Below are positions 53,568-61,280 of a stretch of DNA of 64,000 bases, piece by piece. Where the stretch lies: contig CP133187.1 in the NCBI GenBank assembly GCA_030913685.1, positions 2,298,001-2,362,000 of the forward strand. Reading direction: 5' to 3'. The notes beneath the pieces are model-generated. The model had not been told where the DNA came from. It ran no database searches and was given only the letters and a program-made list of their open reading frames with translations. This DNA is from Oscillospiraceae bacterium MB24-C1. Its GTDB lineage: Bacteria > Bacillota > Clostridia > Oscillospirales > Ruminococcaceae. Both the position numbers and the translations under genes were made by a program. Numbering within the stretch: the stretch's first letter is position 1; the number at the start of each line of letters is the position of its first letter.

Positions 53568-55240
53568 CCTGCCGCCTCCTGCATTTCAAAAGTGATGGTG
53601 ATGGTGGTGCCTTCGCCCCGTGCGCTTTGGATATCAAAGCTACCGCCGTTTTGTCGCAGCAGCCGTCGCACGATTGAAAGACCGAGGCCGCGCCCTTGGG
53701 CTGCGTTCACACGCCCGGAGGATAGAACGCTTTTAAGCGCCTGCTCGGTCATGCCCTCGCCGTTATCTACGACGGTGAGCACCACGCCACTTTCTAGGCG
53801 ACGGGCCGAAACGGTGACGTCGCCACCGTCGCCAACAGCGCGAAAGCTGTTGTTGATCAGGTTGATTAACACCTGTTTAATCTGCCCCTCATCGGCGTAA
53901 AGCATCAGATCGGATTCGGCAAAAAAGCGCAACGCAATGCGGCTGTTTTCGGCCACCTTGGTGTAAAGCAGCGCAATTTCGTCAAAGAGCTTACCCACTG
54001 GAAACAGCGTCTTATGACTGGCGCGCTCGCGGGCGAGGTTTAAGAGATTCTCAATCAAAAGGTTGATACGATCCACTTCGCCGACCATACCGGAGCAGAT
54101 AGCGCGTTCATTTTCGCCCTCAAGCCGCTTTGATATTACCTGAATACCGGCGCGTACCCCTGCCAGCGGGTTGCGTATCTCATGCGCAAGGTCGGCCGCA
54201 ATCTTGCCGGTGTGAGCCAGTTTTTCGCTTTCGCTGAATTTTTCTTCCATCATCTTTTTATAAGTAATGTCGTCGAGCGTGCACAACGCACCCCAGACAA
54301 AGCCGTTGGCATCGGTCAGCCGCCAGATGCCGATTTCAAGGTCGTAAGACCGGCCGCTCGGGTCTTGTGCGCGGACAGGGTCCATCACGGGCCGACTGCT
54401 AGCAATTAGCCGACGCAGCGTTTCCAACAGCGGCTCACCGTCACAGCAAAGCCCTTCCGCCGAGAGCATGGCGGCCGCCTTGGAGTTGATACAAAGCTGT
54501 TCGCTCTGCGCGTTGTAGGCGACGATGCCCAGTGGCAGGTTTTCGACAATTGCCTCATTTAAGATTTTAACTCGGACAATTTCGCCGGTATAACGATGGA
54601 TATCCGACAGCATGCTTTCAAAAGAGATTGCCAAACGCCCGATTTCGTCGCGGCGTTGACGATAGTCGGCGGCAAGGGGCTGCCCCACCGTCAACCCAGG
54701 GTCGCGGCTGATGCGTTCGCATGCTTCGGTTAGCCGCCGAATGGGGTCGGAGATATTATAGGCGATGAAAATACCGGCCTGCACCGTGATGATCAACAGC
54801 GCAATTGTGGCGATGATCATATAACGCTGATTCTCGATCAAATCGTCGTAGAAGTCGGCGCGGTCCAGAATATAGCACAGCGTCCAACTATAACGATTGT
54901 CCATGCGCGAGAGTAAAACCCATTCTTCACGCATCTGAGAGCGGTCACTGCCCTCCAACAGCGGCGCGCCGCTCTCGTCATAAATGAAAAAGCCTTTGTC
55001 GGCGCGGGCGGCGCAGGTGCGTAAAATCGACTTGCGGCTCGAGGCAATTCCGTAGTGCTCAATCTCACTTGTCACGCTTTCGAGCAGCAGACGCGCGTTG
55101 AGATATTCCTTTTCAAGCTGTGCGCGATAACCGTTATAAAACAAGATACCGCCAAAGGTTCCGGTAAACAAAAAGCTGATGATTAAAAATGGAATCAAAA
55201 TCTTATTTTCAATATCCAGCTTGATTTTAAATAGTCCCAT
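53564..55240 (-). CDS. Sensor histidine kinase (NtrB/ZraS type)
   Basis: 558 residues. Membrane segments at about 16-36 and 141-162 bracket an extracytoplasmic domain of about 105 residues. HAMP (about 163-215), a PAS domain (about 228-328), then HisKA with phosphoacceptor H353 in LAHEIRNPLAG and HATPase motifs NLINNSFRAV, DNGEGM and GRGLGLSIV. Phospho-transfer to the NtrC-type regulator of the same operon. Shares a 4-nt overlap with the symporter gene. The signal could be periplasmic or come from the symporter. Confidence 0.94.
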   Translation of the reverse strand: MGLFKIKLDIENKILIPFLIISFLFTGTFGGILFYNGYRAQLEKEYLNARLLLESVTSEIEHYGIASSRKSILRTCAARADKGFFIYDESGAPLLEGSDRSQMREEWVLLSRMDNRYSWTLCYILDRADFYDDLIENQRYMIIATIALLIITVQAGIFIAYNISDPIRRLTEACERISRDPGLTVGQPLAADYRQRRDEIGRLAISFESMLSDIHRYTGEIVRVKILNEAIVENLPLGIVAYNAQSEQLCINSKAAAMLSAEGLCCDGEPLLETLRRLIASSRPVMDPVRAQDPSGRSYDLEIGIWRLTDANGFVWGALCTLDDITYKKMMEEKFSESEKLAHTGKIAADLAHEIRNPLAGVRAGIQVISKRLEGENERAICSGMVGEVDRINLLIENLLNLARERASHKTLFPVGKLFDEIALLYTKVAENSRIALRFFAESDLMLYADEGQIKQVLINLINNSFRAVGDGGDVTVSARRLESGVVLTVVDNGEGMTEQALKSVLSSGRVNAAQGRGLGLSIVRRLLRQNGGSFDIQSARGEGTTITITFEMQEAAG

Positions 55241-55353
55241 TGGTACTTCTCCCCAGACTAAAGCTGTTTATCCTGCGTGGGTCTAAAAAATGCAAAGATG
55301 CCCGACGGTTGCCGTGCCCCTAAAAAGGTGGGAATAAGGTGATAAGCTCTGGC

Positions 55354-55384
55354 AAAAACAACACCCACAAGCATGCCTGTGGGT
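55354..55384 (-). terminator. Terminator of zinc transporter operon
   Basis: ACCCACAAG / CTGTGGGT with a CATG-centred loop; on minus it is followed by TTGTTTTTG. About 150 bp past the permease gene. Confidence 0.75.
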
Positions 55385-55534
55385 ATTTTAAATCTAAAAT
55401 ATTAATCCGCCTGGCGTGCCAAGCAAAAGTGTAAACACTATTCTAAGTGTCAAGCAAATCAGCCCCCGATGCATGCAGCAAATTGTTTTTCTTATATTAA
55501 CCTATTTTTGTTGAATATGCAACAAAAAAGCGGA

Positions 55535-56359
55535 CTATCTGCCGCGTTTTAAGACAATGCCAAGCAGTGAAAAGACGATGAACACCATGAGATTGGTTAT
55601 GACGACGCTTGCACCGGCCGGCGTGTTAAAAACAAACGAGATCATGATGCCGGTGCAAAAGCTGAACACCGAAACAACAGCCGCGCAGATGACAACCCCT
55701 TTAAAGCTGAAGAACAGCCGCATGGCTGAAAGGGCCGGAAATATAACAAGACTAGAAATGAGCAGCGCGCCCATCATGCGCATGCCAACCACTACCGTCA
55801 CGGCGGTGAGCAACGCAAGCAGCGTGTTGTAGGCGCCCACCCGTACGCCGGTTGCCCGGCCAAACGCCTCATCAAAGGTTACAGCAAATATGCGGTGGTA
55901 GCAAAAAACATAAAGTGACAACACCACCGCCGAGAGTACAGCGGCAAATATAACGTCGCTCTTACTCATGGCCAGCACGCTGCCGAAAAGATAGCCGTGG
56001 ATATCGGCGTTGATTCCGGAGGATAGCGAGGCCGCCATAACGCCCACCGCCAGCGCTGAAGAAGAAATCATCGCGATGGCCGCGTCGCCGCGCATCGACC
56101 CTTCGGCACTGATGCGCAGCAACAGAAACGCCGACAGCATCACAACCGGCACCGCTACCACCAGCGGCGCGATATTCAATGCCATTGCGATCGCCACCGC
56201 ACCAAAACCAACGTGGGAAAGCCCGTCTCCAATCATAGAATAGCGCTTGAGCACTAGACTGACCCCCAGCAGCGCAAGGCACAGTGAAACCAGAATGCCC
56301 ACCATTATTGCGCGCGTCATAAATCCATACGAAAACATTGTCATAACAAGGTTAAGCAT
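55535..56359 (-). CDS. Metal ABC transporter permease (ZnuB/MntB-like)
   Basis: 274 residues, eight to nine membrane helices of the ABC-3 family. GVSLVLKRYSMIGDGLSHVGFGAVA (about 32-56) is the family signature. The DEAFGRATGVR (about 155-165) and LLISSLVIFPA segments follow. It would move Zn2+ or Mn2+. It forms an operon with the ATPase and a Fur-family regulator, which points to zinc. The substrate-binding protein is not encoded in this window. Confidence 0.9.
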   Translation of the reverse strand: MLNLVMTMFSYGFMTRAIMVGILVSLCLALLGVSLVLKRYSMIGDGLSHVGFGAVAIAMALNIAPLVVAVPVVMLSAFLLLRISAEGSMRGDAAIAMISSSALAVGVMAASLSSGINADIHGYLFGSVLAMSKSDVIFAAVLSAVVLSLYVFCYHRIFAVTFDEAFGRATGVRVGAYNTLLALLTAVTVVVGMRMMGALLISSLVIFPALSAMRLFFSFKGVVICAAVVSVFSFCTGIMISFVFNTPAGASVVITNLMVFIVFSLLGIVLKRGR

Positions 56360-56457
56360 TCAATTGTTCCTCCAGAAATTTCGGGCAAAGAAAAACTAAA
56401 AGCCCGCCAAAATTGCGCAGGGGTTGCACCGCCTCTAAAAATACCCGGGGTATCTTG

Positions 56458-57162
56458 TTATGCATCTGCTTTTTCCCCCAGAAGGCGACGTGCCGCATCA
56501 CTTTTATAATAGTCCTCAACCGGGCCGAAAAAGGCGCAGCCGTTGGCCATGTGCAAAATTTTGCCCGCGCGGCGCGCCGCTTGCAGGTCGTGAAGCACCA
56601 TCAGGATTGTAACGCCATGCTGTTTGTTGAGATGATTGATAATGCCATAAAGCTCAGCCGCCGCCGATGGGTCCAGCGCCGCCGCAGGCTCGTCGAGCAG
56701 CAGCAGCTTATCGGTGGCGCAAAGCGCCCGCGCCAACAGTACACGCTGGTGCTGTCCGCCCGAAAGCGCTCTAAACGAACGTTTTTTTAAGTCCAGCGCC
56801 CCTAGCTGTGTCAGCGCCTTTTCGGCACGGGCCTTATCAGCCGCCGAATAAAATGGGCTGTGACCGCTTGCCCCGAGGCAGCCCGAAAGCACCACCTCCC
56901 AAACCGAGGCGGGGAAGTCGCGTTGTGCCATCGATTGCTGCGGCAGGTAGCCGATCTCTCGCGGGGTGACGCCATTCATGACTATTTCGCCCGAGCGCGG
57001 TTGTTGCAGCCCCAAAAGCGCTTTGACCAGCGTCGATTTGCCCGAGCCGTTTTCTCCGACGATGCAGATATAATCCCCAGCTTCGACCGAAAACGAAAGA
57101 TTTTCAATAGCAATGTGCGCACCATAGCTCATGGTTAAATTTTTACACTCTATCATCGGCAC
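56458..57162 (-). CDS. Metal ABC transporter ATPase (ZnuC-like)
   Basis: 234 residues. Walker A GENGSGKSTLVKALLG (about 37-52), Q-loop YLPQQS, signature LSGGQHQRVLLARAL, Walker B LLLLDEPAAALD, H-loop LHDLQAA. Powers the adjacent permease. It lies 98 bp upstream of the permease and 42 bp downstream of the regulator gene, so the three share an operon. Confidence 0.93.
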   Translation of the reverse strand: MPMIECKNLTMSYGAHIAIENLSFSVEAGDYICIVGENGSGKSTLVKALLGLQQPRSGEIVMNGVTPREIGYLPQQSMAQRDFPASVWEVVLSGCLGASGHSPFYSAADKARAEKALTQLGALDLKKRSFRALSGGQHQRVLLARALCATDKLLLLDEPAAALDPSAAAELYGIINHLNKQHGVTILMVLHDLQAARRAGKILHMANGCAFFGPVEDYYKSDAARRLLGEKADA

Positions 57163-57204
57163 GGTTCATTCATCCCCTTGTGGCGATTGCGCCCTTTTTG
57201 GTTT

Positions 57205-57639
57205 CTAGTCATTCTTTTTCTCCTTTTGCTGTGCGCGACGCTTATCAGTACACTGTGCGCAGCAGCCCACCAAAACGATTTGCGCTGCGTCTAGCTCAAA
57301 TCCATGCTCTTTATAAACATGATCGGGCAGCTTGTCCAGATATTTGCATTCCAGATGGGTCAACGCGCCGCAATACGCACATTTCAGGTGGTAATGCTGA
57401 GGCTGCGGCTCGGGCTGATATTCAAAGCAGGCACTTTTGCCCTCGCCAAACTGGTACTTTTTGACGCAACCCTGCGCAATCAATCGCTCAAGACAACGAT
57501 AGACCGTTGCCTTGCCAACCGGCCTGCCATAGCGCTGTAAAAGCGTTGCAATCTCATCAGCGGTAAAATGTTCGCCGATGTGCGCTTTTAACAGCTCCAA
57601 TATCACGGCTCGCTGCCATGTCTTATAGCCCCCGGCCAT
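57205..57639 (-). CDS. Fur-family metalloregulator, probably Zur
   Basis: 144 residues. N-terminal winged helix YKTWQRAVILELLKAH and GKATVYRCLERLIAQG (about 40-58). Metal sites are the HYHLKCAYCGALTHL segment (about 80-94) and VGCCAQC near the C-terminus, giving the two CxxC pairs of structural zinc. Location at the head of a ZnuC/ZnuB operon supports Zur rather than Fur or PerR; the sequence alone cannot exclude PerR. An AT-rich candidate operator lies upstream at about 57661-57700. Confidence 0.87.
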   Translation of the reverse strand: MAGGYKTWQRAVILELLKAHIGEHFTADEIATLLQRYGRPVGKATVYRCLERLIAQGCVKKYQFGEGKSACFEYQPEPQPQHYHLKCAYCGALTHLECKYLDKLPDHVYKEHGFELDAAQIVLVGCCAQCTDKRRAQQKEKKND

Positions 57640-57851
57640 CGCACAGACCCCCTATCCCTGAAAGCTTATTAATATCAATTTGAGTTTCGTTTTCATATTT
57701 TATGCCGCTGCAGCAAAAAAGTCAAGAAAAGCGATTATAATACTGATTTTCCACTAAAAAATCAGATTCCTTTTTGCTGTATTTTCTGTCGCTTTGTGTC
57801 GGTCGCATCGTTTTTGGATAAAAGATTGCTCCCGATAGAAACTCGTCGTAT

Positions 57852-57884
57852 AAAAACGCAGAGCGAATTACCGCTCTGCGTTTA
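57852..57884 (-). terminator. Terminator overlapping end of DUF2087 gene
   Basis: On minus AAACGCAGAGCG / CGCTCTGCGTTT; the stop codon lies in the loop, so the 5' arm is also the last codons. A T-run follows on minus. Confidence 0.85.
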
Positions 57885-58164
57885 AAGCAATTCTAATTTC
57901 TCCCGGCTTCCAGTAGCTCGAACCATCCGGCTTTCGGCAAAGCAGACCGCTGTCGATAAGCTCACGCCGGAGGATAAAATAATCGTTAAAGGTGTGCCAC
58001 TGCGTGCAGATGGCATTGACCGATTTTTCGGTATAGGTGCTGCCCGCTTCAAATTTTTCCGCCAGATAGCTCAGCACGGCCGCTCGAGGAACAGCTCGCT
58101 TTGGCAACTGTATAATTCGGCCCGAAGCATCAAGAAACCTCTTGATATCTGTGTTTTGTTGCAT
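57868..58164 (-). CDS. DUF2087 domain protein
   Basis: 98 residues. LPKRAVPRAAVLSYLAEKFEAG, TEKSVNAICTQWHTFNDYF, LRRELIDSGLLCRKPDGSSYW match the DUF2087 domain pattern, a winged-helix-like fold often found at the end of regulators. This is a stand-alone copy. It follows the GIY-YIG-like gene with one base between them. DNA binding is likely but unproven. Its last codons form the 5' arm of the terminator. Confidence 0.85.
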   Translation of the reverse strand: MQQNTDIKRFLDASGRIIQLPKRAVPRAAVLSYLAEKFEAGSTYTEKSVNAICTQWHTFNDYFILRRELIDSGLLCRKPDGSSYWKPGEIRIALNAER

Positions 58165-58515
58165 TTAGACTCCTCCATTTGTTTGTGCGTTGCGTCTTTC
58201 GGACCACAGCTCTAACAAAACGGCAACGTCGCCGGAAAACTCCCGGTCGGTTTGCGCCTCTTTCTTTTTGATCTCTTCAAGCACCTCAAAAGAAAAAGCC
58301 GACGCGCCGTGCTGCTTCCACGCCTGAGCCATGCAAGTTTCAGGGCAGGAATTAGTTGAGCATGAAAAAGAAAAACGATTTTTAGAACCCTGCATGTCGG
58401 TCGTCGACCGAATCCACGCGGCATCGGCAGCCTCGCATCGGATACAAAATACACCGCCGATCACTGTTCTATTTTTATACTGCGTTTTAAGCGCTTTTTT
58501 AGCGTGTGCATCCAT
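58165..58515 (-). CDS. Divergent GIY-YIG-like protein
   Basis: 116 residues. YKNRTVIGGVFCIRCEAADAAWIRS aligns with the 'GIY...YIG' strands, but both motifs are changed (GVF and WIR), and a later WKQHGASAFSFEVLEEIKKKE is the typical C-terminal half. The usual Arg of the nuclease helix is present as NRFSFS but context is poor. It belongs to a Firmicute family whose members are probably non-catalytic. Co-transcribed with the DUF2087 gene. Confidence 0.65.
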   Translation of the reverse strand: MDAHAKKALKTQYKNRTVIGGVFCIRCEAADAAWIRSTTDMQGSKNRFSFSCSTNSCPETCMAQAWKQHGASAFSFEVLEEIKKKEAQTDREFSGDVAVLLELWSERRNAQTNGGV

Positions 58516-58535
58516 TACTAAAACCTTCTTTCTGA

Positions 58536-58769
58536 CTATTTTTGAAAACGGTCACTTCTTCGGTAGCACATCAGCAACGCCCGTACGTCCATATCTAAAA
58601 TTTCCGCCAGCATTAAAAGCAGCGAAACGTCGGGCAGGCCGGTGCCGCGCTCCCATTTTGAAACAGCTTTGTCGCTGAGGCCCATTTTTTCGGCAAGCTG
58701 TTTTTGTGTCATGCCGCGCGCCAAACGTGCTTGGCGAATGATAATACCCGCTGTGCTATCTTTCATCAT
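58536..58769 (-). CDS. Small Xre-family HTH regulator
   Basis: 77 residues from the ATG at 58769. RQARLARGMTQKQLAEKMG, then DKAVSKWERGTGLPDVSLL is a clean Cro/CI helix-turn-helix that fills most of the protein. A second ATG lies one codon on. No partner toxin is visible next to it. It precedes the GIY-YIG/DUF2087 pair on the same strand, 21 bp apart, so all three may be one operon. Confidence 0.88.
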   Translation of the reverse strand: MMKDSTAGIIIRQARLARGMTQKQLAEKMGLSDKAVSKWERGTGLPDVSLLLMLAEILDMDVRALLMCYRRSDRFQK

Positions 58770-59078
58770 TTTCACCCCGCAAAAATATCGTAATGCCCGG
58801 CGGCAGAAAAAACAATAAACGCTCCGTAGAGTTGTGATTGGCGCAGGCAAAAATTACATTTGTTGGTGGTCTATTTATAAAAATCTGTCCGTACAAAACC
58901 GGATGTTTGCTGGATGACAAACTGTTTGCAGCATGCTATACTGATGTTAAATTTCGGCTGGTCTGAGCGGGCCGCCACAGGAGCATTTCTCCTTTGAAGT
59001 GCAACAATAGCATCAGGCCAGATATTCGCTGAATGGCAATTATTCGGTGGGGAACAGGCCTTTACGGAGGGAATAGAT
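58770..59078. other. Divergent intergenic region
   Basis: Apart from the plus promoter at 58914-58942 I see no further structure of note. Confidence 0.5.
58914..58942 (+). promoter_or_regulatory. Promoter of uracil-DNA glycosylase operon
   Basis: ATGACA (58914-58919), 17-bp spacer, TATACT (58937-58942) with extended TGC. Confidence 0.75.
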
Positions 59079-59654
59079 ATGGCAAACAGTTTAGCGGAGC
59101 TTAGGGAGACACTGAAAAATTGCAAGGGCTGCCGCCTGTGTGAGCAGCGGAACAACGTCGTTTTCGGCGTTGGGCCTGCGCACGCACGGGTCATGCTCAT
59201 CGGTGAGGGGCCCGGCCAGAACGAAGATGAAAAAGGTGAACCGTTTGTCGGCAGGGGCGGCATTCTGCTGGATAAAATGTTGGACGCCGTGGGGCTTTCC
59301 AGAGAGACGAACGTCTTTATCGCCAACATGGTCAAGTGCCGCCCACCCCAAAACCGCGACCCACAGTCCGACGAGATGGAAGCCTGCTTGCCTTTTTTAC
59401 GCGAACAGGTGCGTTTGCTTCGCCCGCGCATCATCGTCTGCGTGGGGCGCATCTCGGCCCAGAGGTTGATTTCCGCCGATTTCAAGGTCACAAAACAGCA
59501 CGGTGAGTTTTTTGACAAAAACGGTGTGCTGATGATGGGGACGTTTCACCCGGCCGCTCTGCTGCGCAACCCCAACCAGAAGCCGATGGCGTTTGAGGAC
59601 TGGTTGAAGCTGCGCGAGGTGATCAAAAAGGAATGTCCCGAGGTTTATCAATAA
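59079..59654 (+). CDS. Uracil-DNA glycosylase, family 4
   Basis: 191 residues. The [4Fe-4S] cysteines of family 4 are at C15, C18, C87 and C103. Active-site motif GEGPGQNEDEKGEPFVG (43-59) and the later FHPAALLRNP leucine-rich recognition loop are intact. It removes uracil from DNA. It is co-transcribed with the diaminopropionate lyase gene (24 bp gap), with no clear reason. GGAGGG lies before the ATG. Confidence 0.95.
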   Translation: MANSLAELRETLKNCKGCRLCEQRNNVVFGVGPAHARVMLIGEGPGQNEDEKGEPFVGRGGILLDKMLDAVGLSRETNVFIANMVKCRPPQNRDPQSDEMEACLPFLREQVRLLRPRIIVCVGRISAQRLISADFKVTKQHGEFFDKNGVLMMGTFHPAALLRNPNQKPMAFEDWLKLREVIKKECPEVYQ

Positions 59655-59678
59655 ACAATAAAACTTGGAGGAAACGTA

Positions 59679-60890
59679 ATGAGTAAAGTGTTGTGGAGAA
59701 AAAACACCCTACCTAAAACCGACGACCGTTATCTCTCGTTGATGGACATACAATCGGTAGAAAGTGCGTTGGCCTTTCACCGCAGCTTCCCCGAATATTC
59801 TGTCACCCCGCTGCGGCAGCTTGAGGGTTTTGCCAAAGAGCTGGGGCTGGGCGGGCTTTATGTCAAGGATGAATCTTACCGCTTTGGTTTAAATGCTTTT
59901 AAAGTTCTGGGGGGCTCTTTTGCCATCGGCAAATTTGTCGCCGCGCAGCTCGGGCGCGATATCAGCCAGGTGGATTACGCATTTCTGACGTCCCCGGAAT
60001 TTAAAGACACCTTTGCGCCCTGCACCTTTTTTACTGCCACAGACGGCAACCACGGGCGTGGGGTGGCTTGGTCGGCTGACCGCCTTGGGCAAAAAGCCGT
60101 CGTGCTCATGCCTGAAGGCACCGTTAAAAGCCGTTATGAGAACATCAAAAAGCTCGGCGCAGATGTCACGATAGAAAAGCTCAATTATGATGATTGCGTA
60201 CGCAAGGCCGCGATGCTGTCGGCACAAATTCCCGCCAGTGTGGTGGTGCAGGACACCGCTTGGGACGGTTATGAGGAAATTCCGACACATATCATGCAGG
60301 GCTATGGGACGCTTATTGCCGAGGCGGTTGATCAAATGACACAGGAGGGCATTGTGCCGACACACGTGTTTGTGCAAGCTGGTGTCGGTTCGCTGGCGGC
60401 GGCAGTACAGGGCTACCTCGTCAACCGATTCCCGGAAAACACACCGAAGGTTGTGGTCATGGAATGCCGCGCCGCCGACTGCTTCTATCGCTCGGCTGTT
60501 GCGGGAGATGGCGAAGCAGAGGCGGTGGGCGGTGCACTTAATTCGATTATGGCCGGGCTCTGCTGCGGTGAGGCTAGCCCCATCGCCTGGGATATTCTGA
60601 AAAACCACGCTGCGGCGTTTTGCTCCTGCGATGACAGCGTGTCGGCTGCGGGCATGCGCCGGCTCTCCGCCCCCGTCGCAGGTGACCCTCGCATTATTTC
60701 GGGCGAAAGCGGTGCGGTGGGCACGGGGCTTGTCGACCTTATCTGCCGCTGTGACGACTATATCGACTTGAAAAACGCGCTGGGCATCGATGCAACGTCG
60801 CAGGTGCTGTTGATTTCCACCGAGGGAGACACAGACCCCGAGTGCTATCGCGCCATTGTTTGGGATGGGGCTTACCCCAGTGCAGACTAG
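59679..60890 (+). CDS. dpaL: Diaminopropionate ammonia-lyase
   Basis: 403-residue fold-type II PLP enzyme that turns 2,3-diaminopropionate into pyruvate and ammonia. The PLP lysine is in SYRFGLNAFKVLGGSFA (about 66-82). TDGNHGRGVAWSA binds the PLP phosphate, and VQAGVGSLAAAV is the glycine loop. The C-terminal SGESGAVGTG is the usual end motif. Length and order match YgeX/DpaL. Fits an amino-acid-fermenting lifestyle. Confidence 0.94.
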   Translation: MSKVLWRKNTLPKTDDRYLSLMDIQSVESALAFHRSFPEYSVTPLRQLEGFAKELGLGGLYVKDESYRFGLNAFKVLGGSFAIGKFVAAQLGRDISQVDYAFLTSPEFKDTFAPCTFFTATDGNHGRGVAWSADRLGQKAVVLMPEGTVKSRYENIKKLGADVTIEKLNYDDCVRKAAMLSAQIPASVVVQDTAWDGYEEIPTHIMQGYGTLIAEAVDQMTQEGIVPTHVFVQAGVGSLAAAVQGYLVNRFPENTPKVVVMECRAADCFYRSAVAGDGEAEAVGGALNSIMAGLCCGEASPIAWDILKNHAAAFCSCDDSVSAAGMRRLSAPVAGDPRIISGESGAVGTGLVDLICRCDDYIDLKNALGIDATSQVLLISTEGDTDPECYRAIVWDGAYPSAD

Positions 60891-61280
60891 CACCTATCCG
60901 GCCTTTATAGCAAACCCTTGACCGGTTCAGATTAACGACAACGATGTAGTGGTTTGAACGCCGAAATTCGATGTAATTTTAACATTCAATATTGATTTTT
61001 ACGTTGTTGCACAACCCTTTACTGCATTTTATCACTAAAGCACAGCTGAATTGTTTGATATTTTATGTAATAGTAATAGTTTTTGATGTTAATCCTGCAT
61101 ATTGCCTGTCAGAATGCGAAATATCTTGCTCGTTATGTAGAAATAATTGCTTTAATTTGGTATAATATCGGTATAAATCAAGCCATAATGGCATTGTGCG
61201 CCTTTCATTGCGGTTGTTTCAATTTTATATGCTTTTTCCACGTGGAAAGCAATTGTCAAATATGTATGGAGGGAAACTAC
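60891..61280 (+). promoter_or_regulatory. ppdK upstream region and promoter
   Basis: TAGAAA (61138-61143), 17-bp spacer, TATAAT (61161-61166) with extended TGG, the same architecture as the ABC-F promoter at 7617-7645. The leader is about 110 nt. The first 240 bp hold nothing I can support. Confidence 0.7.

Noticed and set aside
59889-60893. 334-codon antisense frame across dpaL
   Set aside because: Shadow of the lyase gene, which has all catalytic motifs on plus.
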